Assembly: GCF_036013645.1 (NCBI RefSeq) | Contig: NZ_CP107869.1 | Coordinates: forward strand, 6,696,001-6,760,000 | Length of the DNA stretch: 64,000 bases | Direction: 5' to 3' | Origin: Streptomyces sp. NBC_00490 | Lineage (GTDB): Bacteria; Actinomycetota; Actinomycetes; Streptomycetales; Streptomycetaceae | In this document: positions 54,600-63,968 of the stretch, in pieces | How positions within the stretch are numbered: the first letter of the stretch is position 1 | How the letters are laid out: each line of letters begins with the position of its first letter | Notes under the pieces: model-generated | Seen by the model: the letters and a program-made list of their open reading frames with translations, nothing else | Told to the model about the DNA's origin: nothing | Database searches by the model: none | Position numbers and translations under genes: made by a program

Positions 54600-55190
54600 T
54601 CACGTCAGACGGTCCCTGATCCGGGTCCGCATCGACGCCATCGTGAAGCCGCGTGGGTCCACCTTCCCGGGCTGCCACTCCAGGTGGCCGATGACCGACC
54701 GTTCCGTCCAGCCGTGGTGGCGGCAGATCGCGGCGGCGACCTTCTCGATCGCGTCCAGCTGGGCCTCCGGCCACGGGTCCCGGCCGTCGCCGAGGTTCTC
54801 GCACTCGAAGCCGTAGAAGTGGCGGTTGCCGTCGGTGTTCGCCTCGTTGTCCGCCGGCAGGGCCGTCTCGGCGATCACCGCGCGCAGGACGTCGTCGTCG
54901 CCGAGGCCCGCGTGGTTGGCGCGGCCGTAGCCGACGAGGTGGACGCGGCCGTCCTTGGTGATCACGCCGTGGCAGAGCGGGCCGGGGAGGTCCTCGTAGC
55001 CGTCGCGGCAGAGTTCGACGGTGCGCGCGCTGCCCTTGGTCACCGTGTGGTGGATCATCACGCCGTGCACCGGGCCCCAGGGGCCCTTGTGATTGCGGTT
55101 GTGATGTCTCCAGTCGCCGACCTGGACGACGGTGACGCCCTCGTCCTGCAGGGCGTCCAGGAACGTGTTCGCGGACATGGGTGGGGCCAT
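54600..55190 (-). CDS. N-acetylmuramoyl-L-alanine amidase (Amidase_2/PGRP fold)
   Basis: 196 residues. Zinc-ligand motifs GVMIHHTVTKG near the start and SVIGHLEWQPGKVDPRG near the end mark the Amidase_2 fold that cuts the muramoyl-alanine bond of peptidoglycan. No signal peptide is visible from ATG 55190, which has GGAGG five bases upstream. It may be exported another way or released by lysis, like phage endolysins. No wall-binding domain. Confidence 0.88.
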   Translation of the reverse strand: MAPPMSANTFLDALQDEGVTVVQVGDWRHHNRNHKGPWGPVHGVMIHHTVTKGSARTVELCRDGYEDLPGPLCHGVITKDGRVHLVGYGRANHAGLGDDDVLRAVIAETALPADNEANTDGNRHFYGFECENLGDGRDPWPEAQLDAIEKVAAAICRHHGWTERSVIGHLEWQPGKVDPRGFTMASMRTRIRDRLT

Positions 55191-55279
55191 GCCGCCTCCT
55201 TCGCTTGCGCGGCGACCGCCTGTCGCGACCGGCTCGTACCGCTGCTTGTACCCGGGGCGGACAGCCGGGACCACTTGGT

Positions 55280-55294
55280 TCGCACGGTGTGCGA
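55280..55294. promoter_or_regulatory. Palindrome in the encapsulin upstream region
   Basis: TCGCAC-GGT-GTGCGA is a perfect 6+6 inverted repeat. Its right side lies in GTGTGCGAG, which recurs at 55322-55330, 35 bases further. Both lie about 150-190 bases before the shell gene and may be regulator sites. Confidence 0.45.
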
Positions 55295-55473
55295 GCTGTT
55301 TCGGACACCGGGCCGGGAACAGTGTGCGAGATCTCGGTATTGCCCAGTTATCGAAGATCCATTCCAACTCTTTCGTGTAATAGCACCAGCACACTCCGTG
55401 ATGGAAGGCTGGTCCGCAGTTCGATGCCCCGGTGCAGACCGGCGCCGGGGTTGACCGGGAGGGCAATTCTCAT

Positions 55474-56880
55474 ATGTCGGTAGGCGAAGAGGTCCGCACC
55501 GAGCAGGGCCGGCCGCAGCAGAGCCTCGGCACGGCGGCCGCGCGGAACCTGGCCACCACCACCAAGTCCGCACCCCAGATGCAGGAGATCAGCTCGCGCT
55601 GGCTGCTGCGCACGCTGCCCTGGGTGAATGTTCAAGGCGGTACGTACCGCGTGAACCGGCGGCTGACCTACGCCGTGGGGGACGGCCGGGTCACTTTCGT
55701 GAAGACGGGCGAACGGGTCGAGGTCATCCCGGAGGAGCTGTGCGAACTGCCGGCGCTCCGGACGTACGACGACGAGGAGGTGCTCACGGAGCTCGCCCGG
55801 CGGTGTGAGCAGCGCGAGTTCGCGGCGGGGGACGTGATCGCCTCGTTCGGCAGCCAGGCCGACGTGGTCTTCCTGCTCGCGCACGGCAGGGTGGAGAAGA
55901 TCGGCACGGGCCCCTACGGCGACGACGCCGTCCTCGGAGTCCTCGCCGACGGCGCCTACTTCGGCGACCAGGCGCTGCTGGACCCCGAGGCCATCTGGGA
56001 GTACACCGCCCGCGCGGTCACCGCCTGCACGGTGCTCGTCCTTCCGCGCAACGCCGTCGAGCAGGTCGCGGAGCGCACCGACTCCCTGCGTGATCACCTC
56101 CAGGCGCTGCGTTCGATCCCGGAGCAGAGCACCAACAAATACGGTGAGAAGGCGATCGACCTCGCGGCCGGCCACAGCGGCGAGCCGGACATCCCGCACA
56201 CCTTCGTGGACTACGAGGCCCGGCCGCGCGAGTACGAACTGAGCGTGGCCCAGACGGTGCTGCGCATCCACTCGCGCGTGGCCGACCTCTACAACCAGCC
56301 GATGAACCAGACCGAGCAGCAACTGAGGCTCACTGTGGAGGCGTTGAAGGAGCGCCAGGAGCACGAGCTCGTCAACAACCGCGAGTTCGGACTGCTCAGC
56401 AACTGCGAGTACGACCAGCGCATCCAGCCGCACGACGGCGTGCCCAGCCCCGACGACCTGGACGAGCTCCTCAGCAGGCGGCGCGGCACCAAGCTGCTGC
56501 TCGCGCATCCGCGCGCGATCTCCGCGATCGGGCGTGAGCTCAACAAGCGCGGACTCGTCCCCGAGACCATCGACGTGGGCGGCAACCGCATCCCCACCTG
56601 GCGGGGGGTGCCGATCTACCCGTGCAACAAGATCCCGGTCACCGAGGCCCGTACGACCTCGATCATCGCGATGCGTACCGGCGAGGCCGAGCAGGGCGTC
56701 ATCGGTCTGCAGCAGGCCGGCATCCCGGACGAGATCGAGCCGAGCCTGTCGGTGCGGTTCATGGGCATCAACGAGCAGGCGATCATCAAGTACCTGGTGA
56801 CGGCGTACTACTCCGCCGCGGTGCTGGTGCCGGACGCGCTCGGTGTGTTGGAGAACGTCGAGATCGGCCGGTGGAGGTGA
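55474..56880 (+). CDS. Family 2B encapsulin shell protein with cyclic-nucleotide-like domain (EshA/EshB type)
   Basis: 468 residues. The HK97-type capsid fold is split by a cyclic-nucleotide-binding-like domain ([31 protein letters not shown]) at about residues 105-210, the hallmark of family 2B encapsulins. The C-terminal part ([39 protein letters not shown]) is the capsid domain. In Streptomyces this family includes EshA, first seen as a developmental cNMP-binding protein; this is probably EshB. Shell for an enzyme encoded next door. ATG 55474 with GGGAGGG upstream. The stop overlaps GTG 56877 of the next gene. Confidence 0.92.
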   Translation: MSVGEEVRTEQGRPQQSLGTAAARNLATTTKSAPQMQEISSRWLLRTLPWVNVQGGTYRVNRRLTYAVGDGRVTFVKTGERVEVIPEELCELPALRTYDDEEVLTELARRCEQREFAAGDVIASFGSQADVVFLLAHGRVEKIGTGPYGDDAVLGVLADGAYFGDQALLDPEAIWEYTARAVTACTVLVLPRNAVEQVAERTDSLRDHLQALRSIPEQSTNKYGEKAIDLAAGHSGEPDIPHTFVDYEARPREYELSVAQTVLRIHSRVADLYNQPMNQTEQQLRLTVEALKERQEHELVNNREFGLLSNCEYDQRIQPHDGVPSPDDLDELLSRRRGTKLLLAHPRAISAIGRELNKRGLVPETIDVGGNRIPTWRGVPIYPCNKIPVTEARTTSIIAMRTGEAEQGVIGLQQAGIPDEIEPSLSVRFMGINEQAIIKYLVTAYYSAAVLVPDALGVLENVEIGRWR

Positions 56881-58070
56881 CGTTCCCGCAGCTGGGAACC
56901 GTGTCCCCGCCCCCGCGGGCGGGTACACCCCGGTCGAACGCGCCCAGCCGCGGCGGAAACGCCACCGTCCGCGGACTCTCCGAGGAGACCTCCATGGCCG
57001 AGCTCATGAGGGAGGTGCCCCAGCACCCCGCCGGGACGGAGCCGCTCGACGGGCACGAGGCGGCGGTGATCCTGGAGCGGGCCCGGGCCTCGGTCGACCC
57101 CGTGCTGCGCGAGGCGATCGACTCGCTGCCGGGCTCCATGCGCCGGATCGCGCTCTACCACTTCGGCTGGGAGCACGCCGACGGCACCCCGGCGGCGGGC
57201 AACGCCGGCAAGGCGATACGGCCCGCACTCGTCCTCACCGCGGCCGCCGCACTGGGGGGAGCGGCGGCGCGGGAGGTGGCCGTGCGGGCGGCCGCGGCGG
57301 TGGAACTGGTCCACAACTTCACGCTGCTGCACGACGACGTGATGGACCGGGACACCACCCGGCGGCACCGGCCCACCGCGTGGACGGTGTTCGGTGACGC
57401 CGACGCGATCCTCGCCGGTGACACCCTCCAGGCGCTCGCCCTCGGGCTGCTCGCGCAGGACCCGCACCCGGCGGCCGGGGCCGCGGCCGCCCGGCTCGCG
57501 GCCTGTGTCGTCGAGCTGTGCGCCGGCCAGCACGCGGACACGGCCATGGAGACACAGGACCCCGGCGAGGTCACCCTCGACGAGGTGCTCGCCATGGCCG
57601 AGGCCAAGACCGGCGCGCTGATCGGATGTGCCTGTGCGGTGGGCGCGCTGTACGCGGGCGCGTCGCGGGAGGACGTCGAGGCGCTGGACGCGTTCGGCCG
57701 GGAGGCCGGGCTCGCCTTCCAGCTCATCGACGACGTGATCGGCATATGGGGCGACCCGCGCCACACCGGCAAACCGGCCGGGGCCGACCTCGCGGTCCGC
57801 AAGAAGTCCCTGCCGGTCGTCGCCGCGCTGGCCTCCGGCACCCCGGCGGGCGCGGAACTGGCGGAGCTCTACACGACTCCGTACGCGAAGGAGGACCTGG
57901 ACCGGACGGCACTCGCCGTCGAGCGGGCCGGCGGACGTGACTGGGCGCAGGTCCAGGCGGCCGACCGGATGGCCCGCGCGATCGCGGAACTGTCCCGTGC
58001 GGTGCCCGAGCCGGCGGCGGCGGAGGGACTGCTGGCCCTGGCCGAGTTCGTGACACGGCGTACCAGTTGA
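56877..58070 (+). CDS. Polyprenyl diphosphate synthase, probable encapsulin cargo
   Basis: Trans-isoprenyl synthase: [18 protein letters not shown] contains the first DDxxxD-type motif and [14 protein letters not shown] the second DDxxD. From GTG 56877 (overlapping the shell stop, GTGA) it has 397 residues with a 39-residue disordered Pro/Gly/Ser/Arg-rich extension ([19 protein letters not shown]); from ATG 56994, which has an ideal GAGGAG ribosome site, it has 358. Such extensions load cargo into family 2 shells. Makes a geranylgeranyl or longer diphosphate; chain length not determined. Confidence 0.88.
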   Translation: MTFPQLGTVSPPPRAGTPRSNAPSRGGNATVRGLSEETSMAELMREVPQHPAGTEPLDGHEAAVILERARASVDPVLREAIDSLPGSMRRIALYHFGWEHADGTPAAGNAGKAIRPALVLTAAAALGGAAAREVAVRAAAAVELVHNFTLLHDDVMDRDTTRRHRPTAWTVFGDADAILAGDTLQALALGLLAQDPHPAAGAAAARLAACVVELCAGQHADTAMETQDPGEVTLDEVLAMAEAKTGALIGCACAVGALYAGASREDVEALDAFGREAGLAFQLIDDVIGIWGDPRHTGKPAGADLAVRKKSLPVVAALASGTPAGAELAELYTTPYAKEDLDRTALAVERAGGRDWAQVQAADRMARAIAELSRAVPEPAAAEGLLALAEFVTRRTS

Positions 58071-58125
58071 GCGCTGGTACCCCCGTAGGCCGTACTGCTC
58101 TGCGGAAGCAGTCGATCCGGACCCC

Positions 58126-58177
58126 GGAGCCCCCGGGGCCGTGCGGCTCCTGACCCCGCACGGCCCCGAGGGGCTCC
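58126..58177 (+). terminator. Large hairpin after the encapsulin operon
   Basis: GGAGCCCC and GGGGCCGTGCGG pair with CCGCACGGCCCC and GGGGCTCC. The stem is over 18 bp with small mismatches and no T-run. Confidence 0.75.
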
Positions 58178-58333
58178 GGTCAGGCGGGTCCCGCACATCC
58201 CCACGGCGTGCGGGCCCCGCCCTCTCTTTTTTGGCAGCTCGGTTCCCCTTCGACTCACTCGCCTCTCCCTTCGGCCCCCCTATAGAGTCAACGCCCGTAC
58301 GATCAAGGGCGGTTGAGAGAGGGGCGGCGGAAC

Positions 58334-58933
58334 ATGGGTGTGGCGATCCGGGCGGCGGGCGAAGGGGATCGTGAACTGGTCGTCGGACTGCTGGACGCGG
58401 CGTTCCAGGACGACCCGGTCAGCCGGTGGGTGTTCCCGGGTGACGAGCACCGTCGTACGGCCCACCCTCGGCTCATGGCCGCCTTCACCGACATCGTGCT
58501 GGCCGAGGGGCGCGTCGACGTCACCGAGGACGGTACGGCCTGTGCGCTGTGGCTCCCGGTGCCGGACGGCGAGCACGCGGACGAGGAGGGTGCCGACGGT
58601 CCCGCCGAGCTGCGCGCGGAGGTCGACCCGGACAACGAGCGCGTCGAGCTGATCGGCCGGCTGACGGCGGACATCCACCCCGCCGGCCGCGCCCACGAAT
58701 ACCTGTGGATGATCGGCGTGGCACCGGGCCACCAGGGCCAGGGCCTGGGCAGCGCGCTCATCGCCTCGGTCCTCGACCGCTGCGATCGCGAGGGTCTCTG
58801 CGCCTACCTGGAAGCGAGCAGCGCCCGCAGCCGCGCCCTGTACGAGCGCCTCGGCTTCGAGCTCACCGGCCCCGCGCTGGACCTCCCGGACGGCCCCCGG
58901 ATGTGGCCGATGTGGCGCGAGCCGCGGGGCTGA
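58334..58933 (+). CDS. GNAT-family N-acetyltransferase
   Basis: 199 residues. GNAT acetyl-CoA loop WMIGVAPGHQGQGLGSALI and the C-terminal ARSRALYERLGFELTG are intact. ATG 58334 preceded by GAGAGGGG-type sequence. Acceptor unknown. It follows the encapsulin terminator and is probably transcribed alone. Confidence 0.88.
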   Translation: MGVAIRAAGEGDRELVVGLLDAAFQDDPVSRWVFPGDEHRRTAHPRLMAAFTDIVLAEGRVDVTEDGTACALWLPVPDGEHADEEGADGPAELRAEVDPDNERVELIGRLTADIHPAGRAHEYLWMIGVAPGHQGQGLGSALIASVLDRCDREGLCAYLEASSARSRALYERLGFELTGPALDLPDGPRMWPMWREPRG

Positions 58934-58994
58934 GCCGACCCGAGCGGGACGCGGGGGTGCGTGCGGCCACAGGGGCGCCGGGTGGGCCGAGCGG

Positions 58995-59585
58995 CTACCC
59001 CTCCGGCACCACCATCGCCACCACCCGCTCCACCATCCCTTCCGGCACCCCCACCCCGGGCAGCACCCCGTCCAGTACCCCCGGCAGGGTCAGGTGTTCC
59101 AGGATCAGGCCGAGCATCGCGAGGTAGAGGACCACGACCGTTTCGTCGCCGCCGGGCAGCCCCGCGTCGCGGTGGAACCGCATGGCGTAGTCGAGGTCTC
59201 CGCGTACCGACTCGGTGTAGGACTCCCGGAGTCCGGGGCGGCGGGTGGCTTCGAGGCGCATTTCCAGAAGGGCCAGGTAGCCGGTGCGGTCGCGGGTCGC
59301 GCGGGCCATGAGGTCGTGCATGAAGGCCGTGACCAGCGCGCGGTCCTTCGGTCTCGTCATCAGCTCGGCGAGCACCGAGGGGTCCGGAGCGAGTCGTACA
59401 TGGAGCCGGGCGTCTATCTGGCGCAGCAGGTCGTCGCGCCCGGTGAAGTAGTTGGAGGCGGTCCCCACCGGCACCCCGGCCTCCGCGTCCACCGCGCGGA
59501 ACGTCAGCCCCCGCGCCCCCTCCCGTGAGAGCACCTCGATCCCCGCGTCGACCAGCGCCGCCCGGCGCTCCGGATTGCTCGCCAT
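58995..59585 (-). CDS. TetR-family transcriptional regulator
   Basis: 196 residues. Helix-turn-helix in LTFRAVDAEAGVPVGTASNY; ligand domain follows. Divergent from the dihydrofolate-reductase-fold gene. In the shared region CTTG-N9-CAAG (CTTGCAACCACTACAAG near 59629) is a likely operator, and CTTGT recurs nearby. Confidence 0.88.
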   Translation of the reverse strand: MASNPERRAALVDAGIEVLSREGARGLTFRAVDAEAGVPVGTASNYFTGRDDLLRQIDARLHVRLAPDPSVLAELMTRPKDRALVTAFMHDLMARATRDRTGYLALLEMRLEATRRPGLRESYTESVRGDLDYAMRFHRDAGLPGGDETVVVLYLAMLGLILEHLTLPGVLDGVLPGVGVPEGMVERVVAMVVPEG

Positions 59586-59714
59586 GCGGAATCCCCTTTC
59601 CTACTTGTGCCAGGTGCCGAAAACATCTTGCAACCACTACAAGTGAAGCACTATAAATGAAGTGGTTCAACGGACAATGCACAGCCGGTACCCGGCCGAC
59701 GGAAAGAGACCAGC

Positions 59715-60299
59715 TTGCGCAAGCTCACCTACTTCATCGCCTGTTCCATCGACGGCTTCATCGGGGACGAGAGCGGCGACGCGGAGTTCATGATGCCGTT
59801 CGTCGACGAGGAGTTCCTGGCGTTCCTCGCGGCCGAGTACCCGGAGACCCTGGCGACCGCGGGCCGCAGGGCCCTCGGTCTCGACGGCCTCGCGAACAAG
59901 CGCTGGGACACCGTCGTCCAGGGCCGCGGCAGCTACAACGAGGGCCTGAAGCAGGGCGTCACCAGCCCCTACGCCCACCTGCGGGAGTACGTCGCCTCGC
60001 GCACCCTGACCGAGTCGCCCGACCCCCACGTCGAGATCATCGCCGACGACCTGGTCGGCAGGGTCCGCGAGCTGAAGGCCGAGGAAGGGGAGCTGGGGAT
60101 CTATCTGTGCGGCGGATCCCGGATCGCGGGCGAACTGTTCGACCTGATCGACGAGCTCGTCATCAAGACGTACCCGGTCACCATCGGCTCGGGCATGCCG
60201 ATGTTCGGATCCGGCTTCTCGATCACCGAGTTCGGCCTCGACGACGTCCGCACCTTCAAGAACGGCGTGTTCGTGCGGACGTACAGCAGGAAGCGCTGA
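59715..60299 (+). CDS. Dihydrofolate-reductase-fold (RibD C-terminal-like) protein
   Basis: 194 residues of the RibD-C/DHFR-like family (LTYFIACSIDGFIGDESGD, IYLCGGSRIAGELFDLIDEL). Probably an NADPH reductase with unknown substrate. Start TTG 59715 with GGAAAGAG upstream; rare but no nearer ATG in frame. Likely controlled by the divergent TetR. Confidence 0.85.
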   Translation: MRKLTYFIACSIDGFIGDESGDAEFMMPFVDEEFLAFLAAEYPETLATAGRRALGLDGLANKRWDTVVQGRGSYNEGLKQGVTSPYAHLREYVASRTLTESPDPHVEIIADDLVGRVRELKAEEGELGIYLCGGSRIAGELFDLIDELVIKTYPVTIGSGMPMFGSGFSITEFGLDDVRTFKNGVFVRTYSRKR

Positions 60300-60325
60300 C
60301 GTCCTGTCCGCCCTACCCTGAAGGC

Positions 60326-60535
60326 ATGGACAGCGAGAGAAATGCCTGTCCCGCCTGTGGACAGTCTGTCGAGACCGTCGTCAAGCGTCACAAGACGCTG
60401 GGCGCGTGGGTCCCGGTCTGGGTGGCCGGGCCGTGCCGGAATCCGAAGTGCGAGGCGCACGTCCAGGAGGGCACTGAGCCCGAGGACGAGCGCGCGAGGA
60501 AGACCGGCTGGAAATCCGCCGCGAAAAAACCCTGA
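60326..60535 (+). CDS. Small zinc-ribbon-like protein
   Basis: 69 residues with CPACGQ near the N-terminus and CRNPKCEAH around residue 38, a probable four-cysteine zinc site. Lys/Glu-rich tail. ATG 60326 lies 27 bases after the reductase stop. No known function. Confidence 0.7.
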   Translation: MDSERNACPACGQSVETVVKRHKTLGAWVPVWVAGPCRNPKCEAHVQEGTEPEDERARKTGWKSAAKKP

Positions 60536-60619
60536 ACCCTGTCGAGAACCCGGGCCCGGCTCCGACGTCCCCTGTGAGAGCCGCCCGTCAGGGGCGGCCG
60601 GAGCCGAAGGAGTGGACTC

Positions 60620-61033
60620 ATGAAGTACCTGGTCATGGTGCAGGGAACCCAGGCCGACTACGAGGCCATGCGCGGCAAGGGCTCAGCGAACTCCCCGGCC
60701 TGGAGCGAGCAGGAGATCCAGGCGATGTACGCCTTCATGAGCGCGATCAACGACGACCTGGCCGAGAGCGGCGAGATGGTCGACGGCCAGGGCCTCGCCG
60801 AGCCCGCGAAGGTCCGGCACGTCGGCCTTGGCCCGGACGGCAAGGCCGTGATCACCGACGGGCCGTACAGCGAGACCAAGGAGCTGCTGGCCGGCTACTG
60901 GGTGCTGGACTGCGCGAGCCTGGAACGGGTCACGGAGATCGCCGAGCGCATCGCCCGCTGCCCGCAGCCCGCGGGCGCCCCCGAGTACCCGGTGGTGATC
61001 CGCCCCATCCTGGACGGCGCCGGGGACATCTGA
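60620..61033 (+). CDS. YciI/DGPF-family protein
   Basis: 137 residues. MKYLVMVQGTQADYEAMRG and the DGPYSETKELLAGYWVLD core mark the DGPF (YCII-related) family. These genes regularly precede an ECF42-group sigma factor, as here (four bases apart), and are probably its regulatory or target partner. RBS AAGGAG. Confidence 0.9.
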   Translation: MKYLVMVQGTQADYEAMRGKGSANSPAWSEQEIQAMYAFMSAINDDLAESGEMVDGQGLAEPAKVRHVGLGPDGKAVITDGPYSETKELLAGYWVLDCASLERVTEIAERIARCPQPAGAPEYPVVIRPILDGAGDI

Positions 61034-61037
61034 GCCC

Positions 61038-62233
61038 GTGCGGAGGACGACCGACGTCGAGGACCTGCTGCGCCTGCACGCGCCGCAGGTCCTCTCCGCG
61101 CTGATCAGGCGCTACGGCCATTTCGACACCGCCGAGGACGCCGTACAGGAGGCACTCCTCGCGGCGGCCGGCAGTGGCCCGAGGGCGGGGTGCCGGACAA
61201 CCCGCGCGGCTGGCTCATCAAGGTGGCCTCGCGGCGGCTCGTGGACGCCCTGCGGGCGGAGGACGCGCGGCGGGCTCGGGAGGAGAAGGCGGCGGCGCTC
61301 GCCCTGCCGCCGGCCGAGCGGGTCCCGCAGGACGACGACACCCTCTCCCTCCTCTTCCTGTGCTGCCACCCCGACCTGCCCCCACCCGCGCAGATCGCCC
61401 TCACCCTGCGCGCGGTCGGCGGTCTGACGACGGCCGAGATCGCCCGCGCCCACCTGGTGCCCGAGGCGACCATGGCCCAGCGCATCAGCCGTGCCAAGCA
61501 GAAGGTGAAGGGGGTGCGCTTCGGGCGGCCCGACCACGGGGTGGAGCGGCTGCCGGCCGTCCTCCACACGCTGTACCTGATCTTCAACGAGGGCTATACG
61601 GCGACCTCCGGCCCGGCGCTGCAACGCCGCGACCTCGCCGGCGAGGCGATCCGGCTGACCCGCACCGTCCACCGTCTCCTCCCCGGCACCGGCGAGGTCA
61701 CCGGACTGCTCGCCCTGATGCTGCTCACCGACGCCCGCCGCGAGGCCCGCACCGGCCCGCACGGCGACCTCGTGCCCCTCGACGAACAGGACCGCGACCG
61801 CTGGGACAAGGCCGCGATCGAGGAGGGCGTGGCCCTCATCACCCACGCCCTGAGCAGCGGCCCGGCGGGCCCGTACCAACTGCGCGCGGCCATCGCCGCC
61901 GTGCACGACGAGGCACCCTCCGCCGAGGCCACCGACTGGCGGGAGATCCTCGGCCTCTACGACGTCCTGGTCCGCCTCGTCCCCGGCCCCGTCGAACTCC
62001 TCAACCGCGCGGTCGCCGTCGCCATGGTCCACGGGCCCGCGGCGGGCCTCGCCGAAGTGGACGCCCTGGAGGGCGAGTTGGGACACCGGCGGGACGCCGT
62101 ACGGGCGCATCTGCTGGAGCGCGCCGGATCGTACGACGAAGCCCGCGCCGCCTACGAGTCGGCGGCCGCGCAGACGCTGAGCCTGCCCGAGCAGCGCTAT
62201 TTGCACGCGCGGGCGGCACGGCTCAGGGCTTAA
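61038..62233 (+). pseudogene. ECF42-type sigma factor gene with a frameshift
   Basis: The sigma region 2 start (EDLLRLHAPQVLSALIRRYG, FDTAEDAVQEALLAAA) is read from GTG 61038. The rest (PDNPRGWLIKVASRRLVDAL, region 4 LTTAEIARAHLVPEATMAQR and the long C-terminal TPR-like extension) is in another frame. At 61170-61173 GGC|AGTGGCCCGAG lacks one C; restoring it gives GQWPEGG and joins both parts, about 398 codons. Either a real mutation or an assembly error. Intact family members control genes with the DGPF partner. Confidence 0.8.
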
Positions 62234-62242
62234 CGTGAGCGC

Positions 62243-62569
62243 ATGTCCACGCCGATCGTGCACCTGACCGAACGCTCCCTGTGGGAAGCCGCCCGCGCCC
62301 GCGGCACGTACGAGATGTCGACCCGCGGCAAGACCCTCCAGCAGGAGGGCTTCATCCACTGCTCGACGCGCGCGCAGCTCCCGGGTGTCGCCGCCTTCCT
62401 CTACGGCTCCTACGACGGCCCCGACGACCTGGTGCTCCTGGTCATCGACCCCGACCGGCTCGGCGTACCCCTGAAGTACGAGGCCCCGGAGCCCGGTGCC
62501 GAGGCGTTCCCGCACATCTACGGGCCGCTCCCGGTGGACGCCGTGGTCGACGTGGAGCCGTGGGGGTGA
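62243..62569 (+). CDS. DUF952 family protein
   Basis: 108 residues. The family motifs LQQEGFIHCSTRAQL and EAFPHIYGPLPVDAVV are clear. Small cytoplasmic protein, function unknown (related in fold to ADP-ribosyltransferase-like proteins in some analyses). ATG 62243 lies nine bases after the sigma gene stop. Confidence 0.88.
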   Translation: MSTPIVHLTERSLWEAARARGTYEMSTRGKTLQQEGFIHCSTRAQLPGVAAFLYGSYDGPDDLVLLVIDPDRLGVPLKYEAPEPGAEAFPHIYGPLPVDAVVDVEPWG

Positions 62570-62805
62570 CCCGACGGTCCCGGTTATGGCGCCGGGCCGT
62601 GATCGCGTGGGCGGTCGCGGTGGTCGTCGGCGCCGGTCTGACCCGGTGGCTCCAGGACTCCGCGGAGCCACCGGAGCCACGCGTCTGGGAGCAGAGCAGT
62701 CCGGAGCCCGCGCTCCCCGACGGCTGGGAGACCGCGTGCCCGGCCCCCAGCACCGAACCGGACGGCGACTCGGTGCTGTATGCCTGCGCCTTCGCCACCG
62801 GTTAG
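62566..62805 (+). CDS. Small membrane-anchored protein
   Basis: 79 residues: basic N-terminus (TRRSRLWRR), one membrane helix (AVIAWAVAVVVGAGLT), then a Pro/Glu-rich external part with two Cys (ETACPAP and LYACAF). GTG 62566 overlaps the DUF952 stop (GTGA). Function unknown. Confidence 0.7.
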   Translation: MTRRSRLWRRAVIAWAVAVVVGAGLTRWLQDSAEPPEPRVWEQSSPEPALPDGWETACPAPSTEPDGDSVLYACAFATG

Positions 62806-63542
62806 GCCGGCAGTCCGCCCGTCTCCGGATCCCGGCCCGTCAGGCAGTACGTCCCGCCCGCCGGGTCCCGCAGCACCGTCCAGTGCTTGCCGTGCGTGAC
62901 CGTCGCCGCGCCCAGCGCCTCGTGCCGGACCCGGGTCGCCTCGATGTCCGCGCAGGCCAGGTCGAGATGGGCGGAGCCGGCGCGCTCCTCGCCCAGCCGC
63001 TGGAGCAGGATGCGGACCGGGAGACCGGGCGGCGGCACGAGGACGTGGAACTCGGGCAGGGAGCCGGGGCGGGACTCCCAGTCGGGCAACAGGGCGCTCC
63101 AGAACGTGACTTCGCCGTCGTGGAGCGAAGGCGCGATGTCGAGACAGACCTGGTCGAGGCGGCTGCCGTGGACGACGGGCGGGCGGACCGACTCCCCGTG
63201 CCAGGGCACCGCGCAGAACAACTGCCCGGCGGGAGAGCGGAGTACGGCCCACCCCTCGTGCTCGGCGGCCATGGTCGCGCCCAGACGCAGAGCCGACCGC
63301 ACGAACTCCGGCAGGCCGTCCTCGTCCACGCAGAAGTCGAGGTGGGCACCGCCGTGGCCCTCGTCGACGCCCTGGACCTTGACGCAGGGGTCGGCGCCGT
63401 CGGGCAGGAGGGTCACGAACTCGCCCCGCGAGCCACGCGGCGCGGACAGCTGAGTCTCCGTGACCGCCGTCCAGAACTCATGGGCCCGGTCGAGGAGTTC
63501 GATGCGACGGTCGACGAAGGCGTACGTCCAGCGGATGCTCAT
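62802..63542 (-). CDS. VOC-superfamily (glyoxalase-like) protein, two-domain
   Basis: 246 residues consisting of two VOC-type modules (GAHLDFCVDEDGLPEFV and SAHLDLACADIEATRVR), each with the beta-alpha-beta-beta-beta pattern. Possibly a metal-dependent lyase, dioxygenase or binding protein. ATG 63542. Convergent with the small membrane protein, overlapping by four bases. Confidence 0.85.
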   Translation of the reverse strand: MSIRWTYAFVDRRIELLDRAHEFWTAVTETQLSAPRGSRGEFVTLLPDGADPCVKVQGVDEGHGGAHLDFCVDEDGLPEFVRSALRLGATMAAEHEGWAVLRSPAGQLFCAVPWHGESVRPPVVHGSRLDQVCLDIAPSLHDGEVTFWSALLPDWESRPGSLPEFHVLVPPPGLPVRILLQRLGEERAGSAHLDLACADIEATRVRHEALGAATVTHGKHWTVLRDPAGGTYCLTGRDPETGGLPA

Positions 63543-63557
63543 GCCGGGGATCGTAGA

Positions 63558-63968
63558 TCAGGGGGACTGCATGAACCGCAGCATATTTCCGGCGGGGTCC
63601 CGGAACGCGCAGTCGCGCACCCCGTACGGCATGTCCGTCGGTTCCTGGATCACGTCGGCGCCGGATTCCCGGACGCGCGCGAAGAGGGCGTCGCAGTCCT
63701 CGGTGGTGAAGTTGACCCCGCGCAGCACACCCTTGGCCAGCAGCTGCTCCATCGACTCCCGGTCGGCCGGGGAGAGGTCGGGGTTGGCCGCGGGCGGCTC
63801 CAGGACGATCGACACGTCCGGTTGCAGCGGCGAGCCTACGGTCGTCCACCGCATGCCCTCGTACTTGACGTCGTTGCGGACCTCCAGGCCCAGGACGTCG
63901 CAGTAGAAGGCGATCGCCTTGTCGTGGTCGTCGACGGCGATGAAACAGGTGTGGAGCTTCAGGTCCAT
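63558..63968 (-). CDS. VOC-superfamily (glyoxalase-like) protein
   Basis: 136 residues, one VOC unit (CFIAVDDHDKAIAFYCDVLG to MPYGVRDCAFRDPAGNMLRF). Typical of many glyoxalase/bleomycin-resistance-fold proteins of unassigned substrate. ATG 63968. It lies 15 bases upstream of the other VOC gene and is probably cotranscribed with it. Confidence 0.88.
   Translation of the reverse strand: MDLKLHTCFIAVDDHDKAIAFYCDVLGLEVRNDVKYEGMRWTTVGSPLQPDVSIVLEPPAANPDLSPADRESMEQLLAKGVLRGVNFTTEDCDALFARVRESGADVIQEPTDMPYGVRDCAFRDPAGNMLRFMQSP

Noticed and set aside
54600..56880. Amidase plus HK97-fold protein as prophage remnant.
   Set aside because: The HK97-fold protein has the cyclic-nucleotide-like insertion of family 2B encapsulins and its partner is an isoprenoid enzyme; no other phage genes are nearby.
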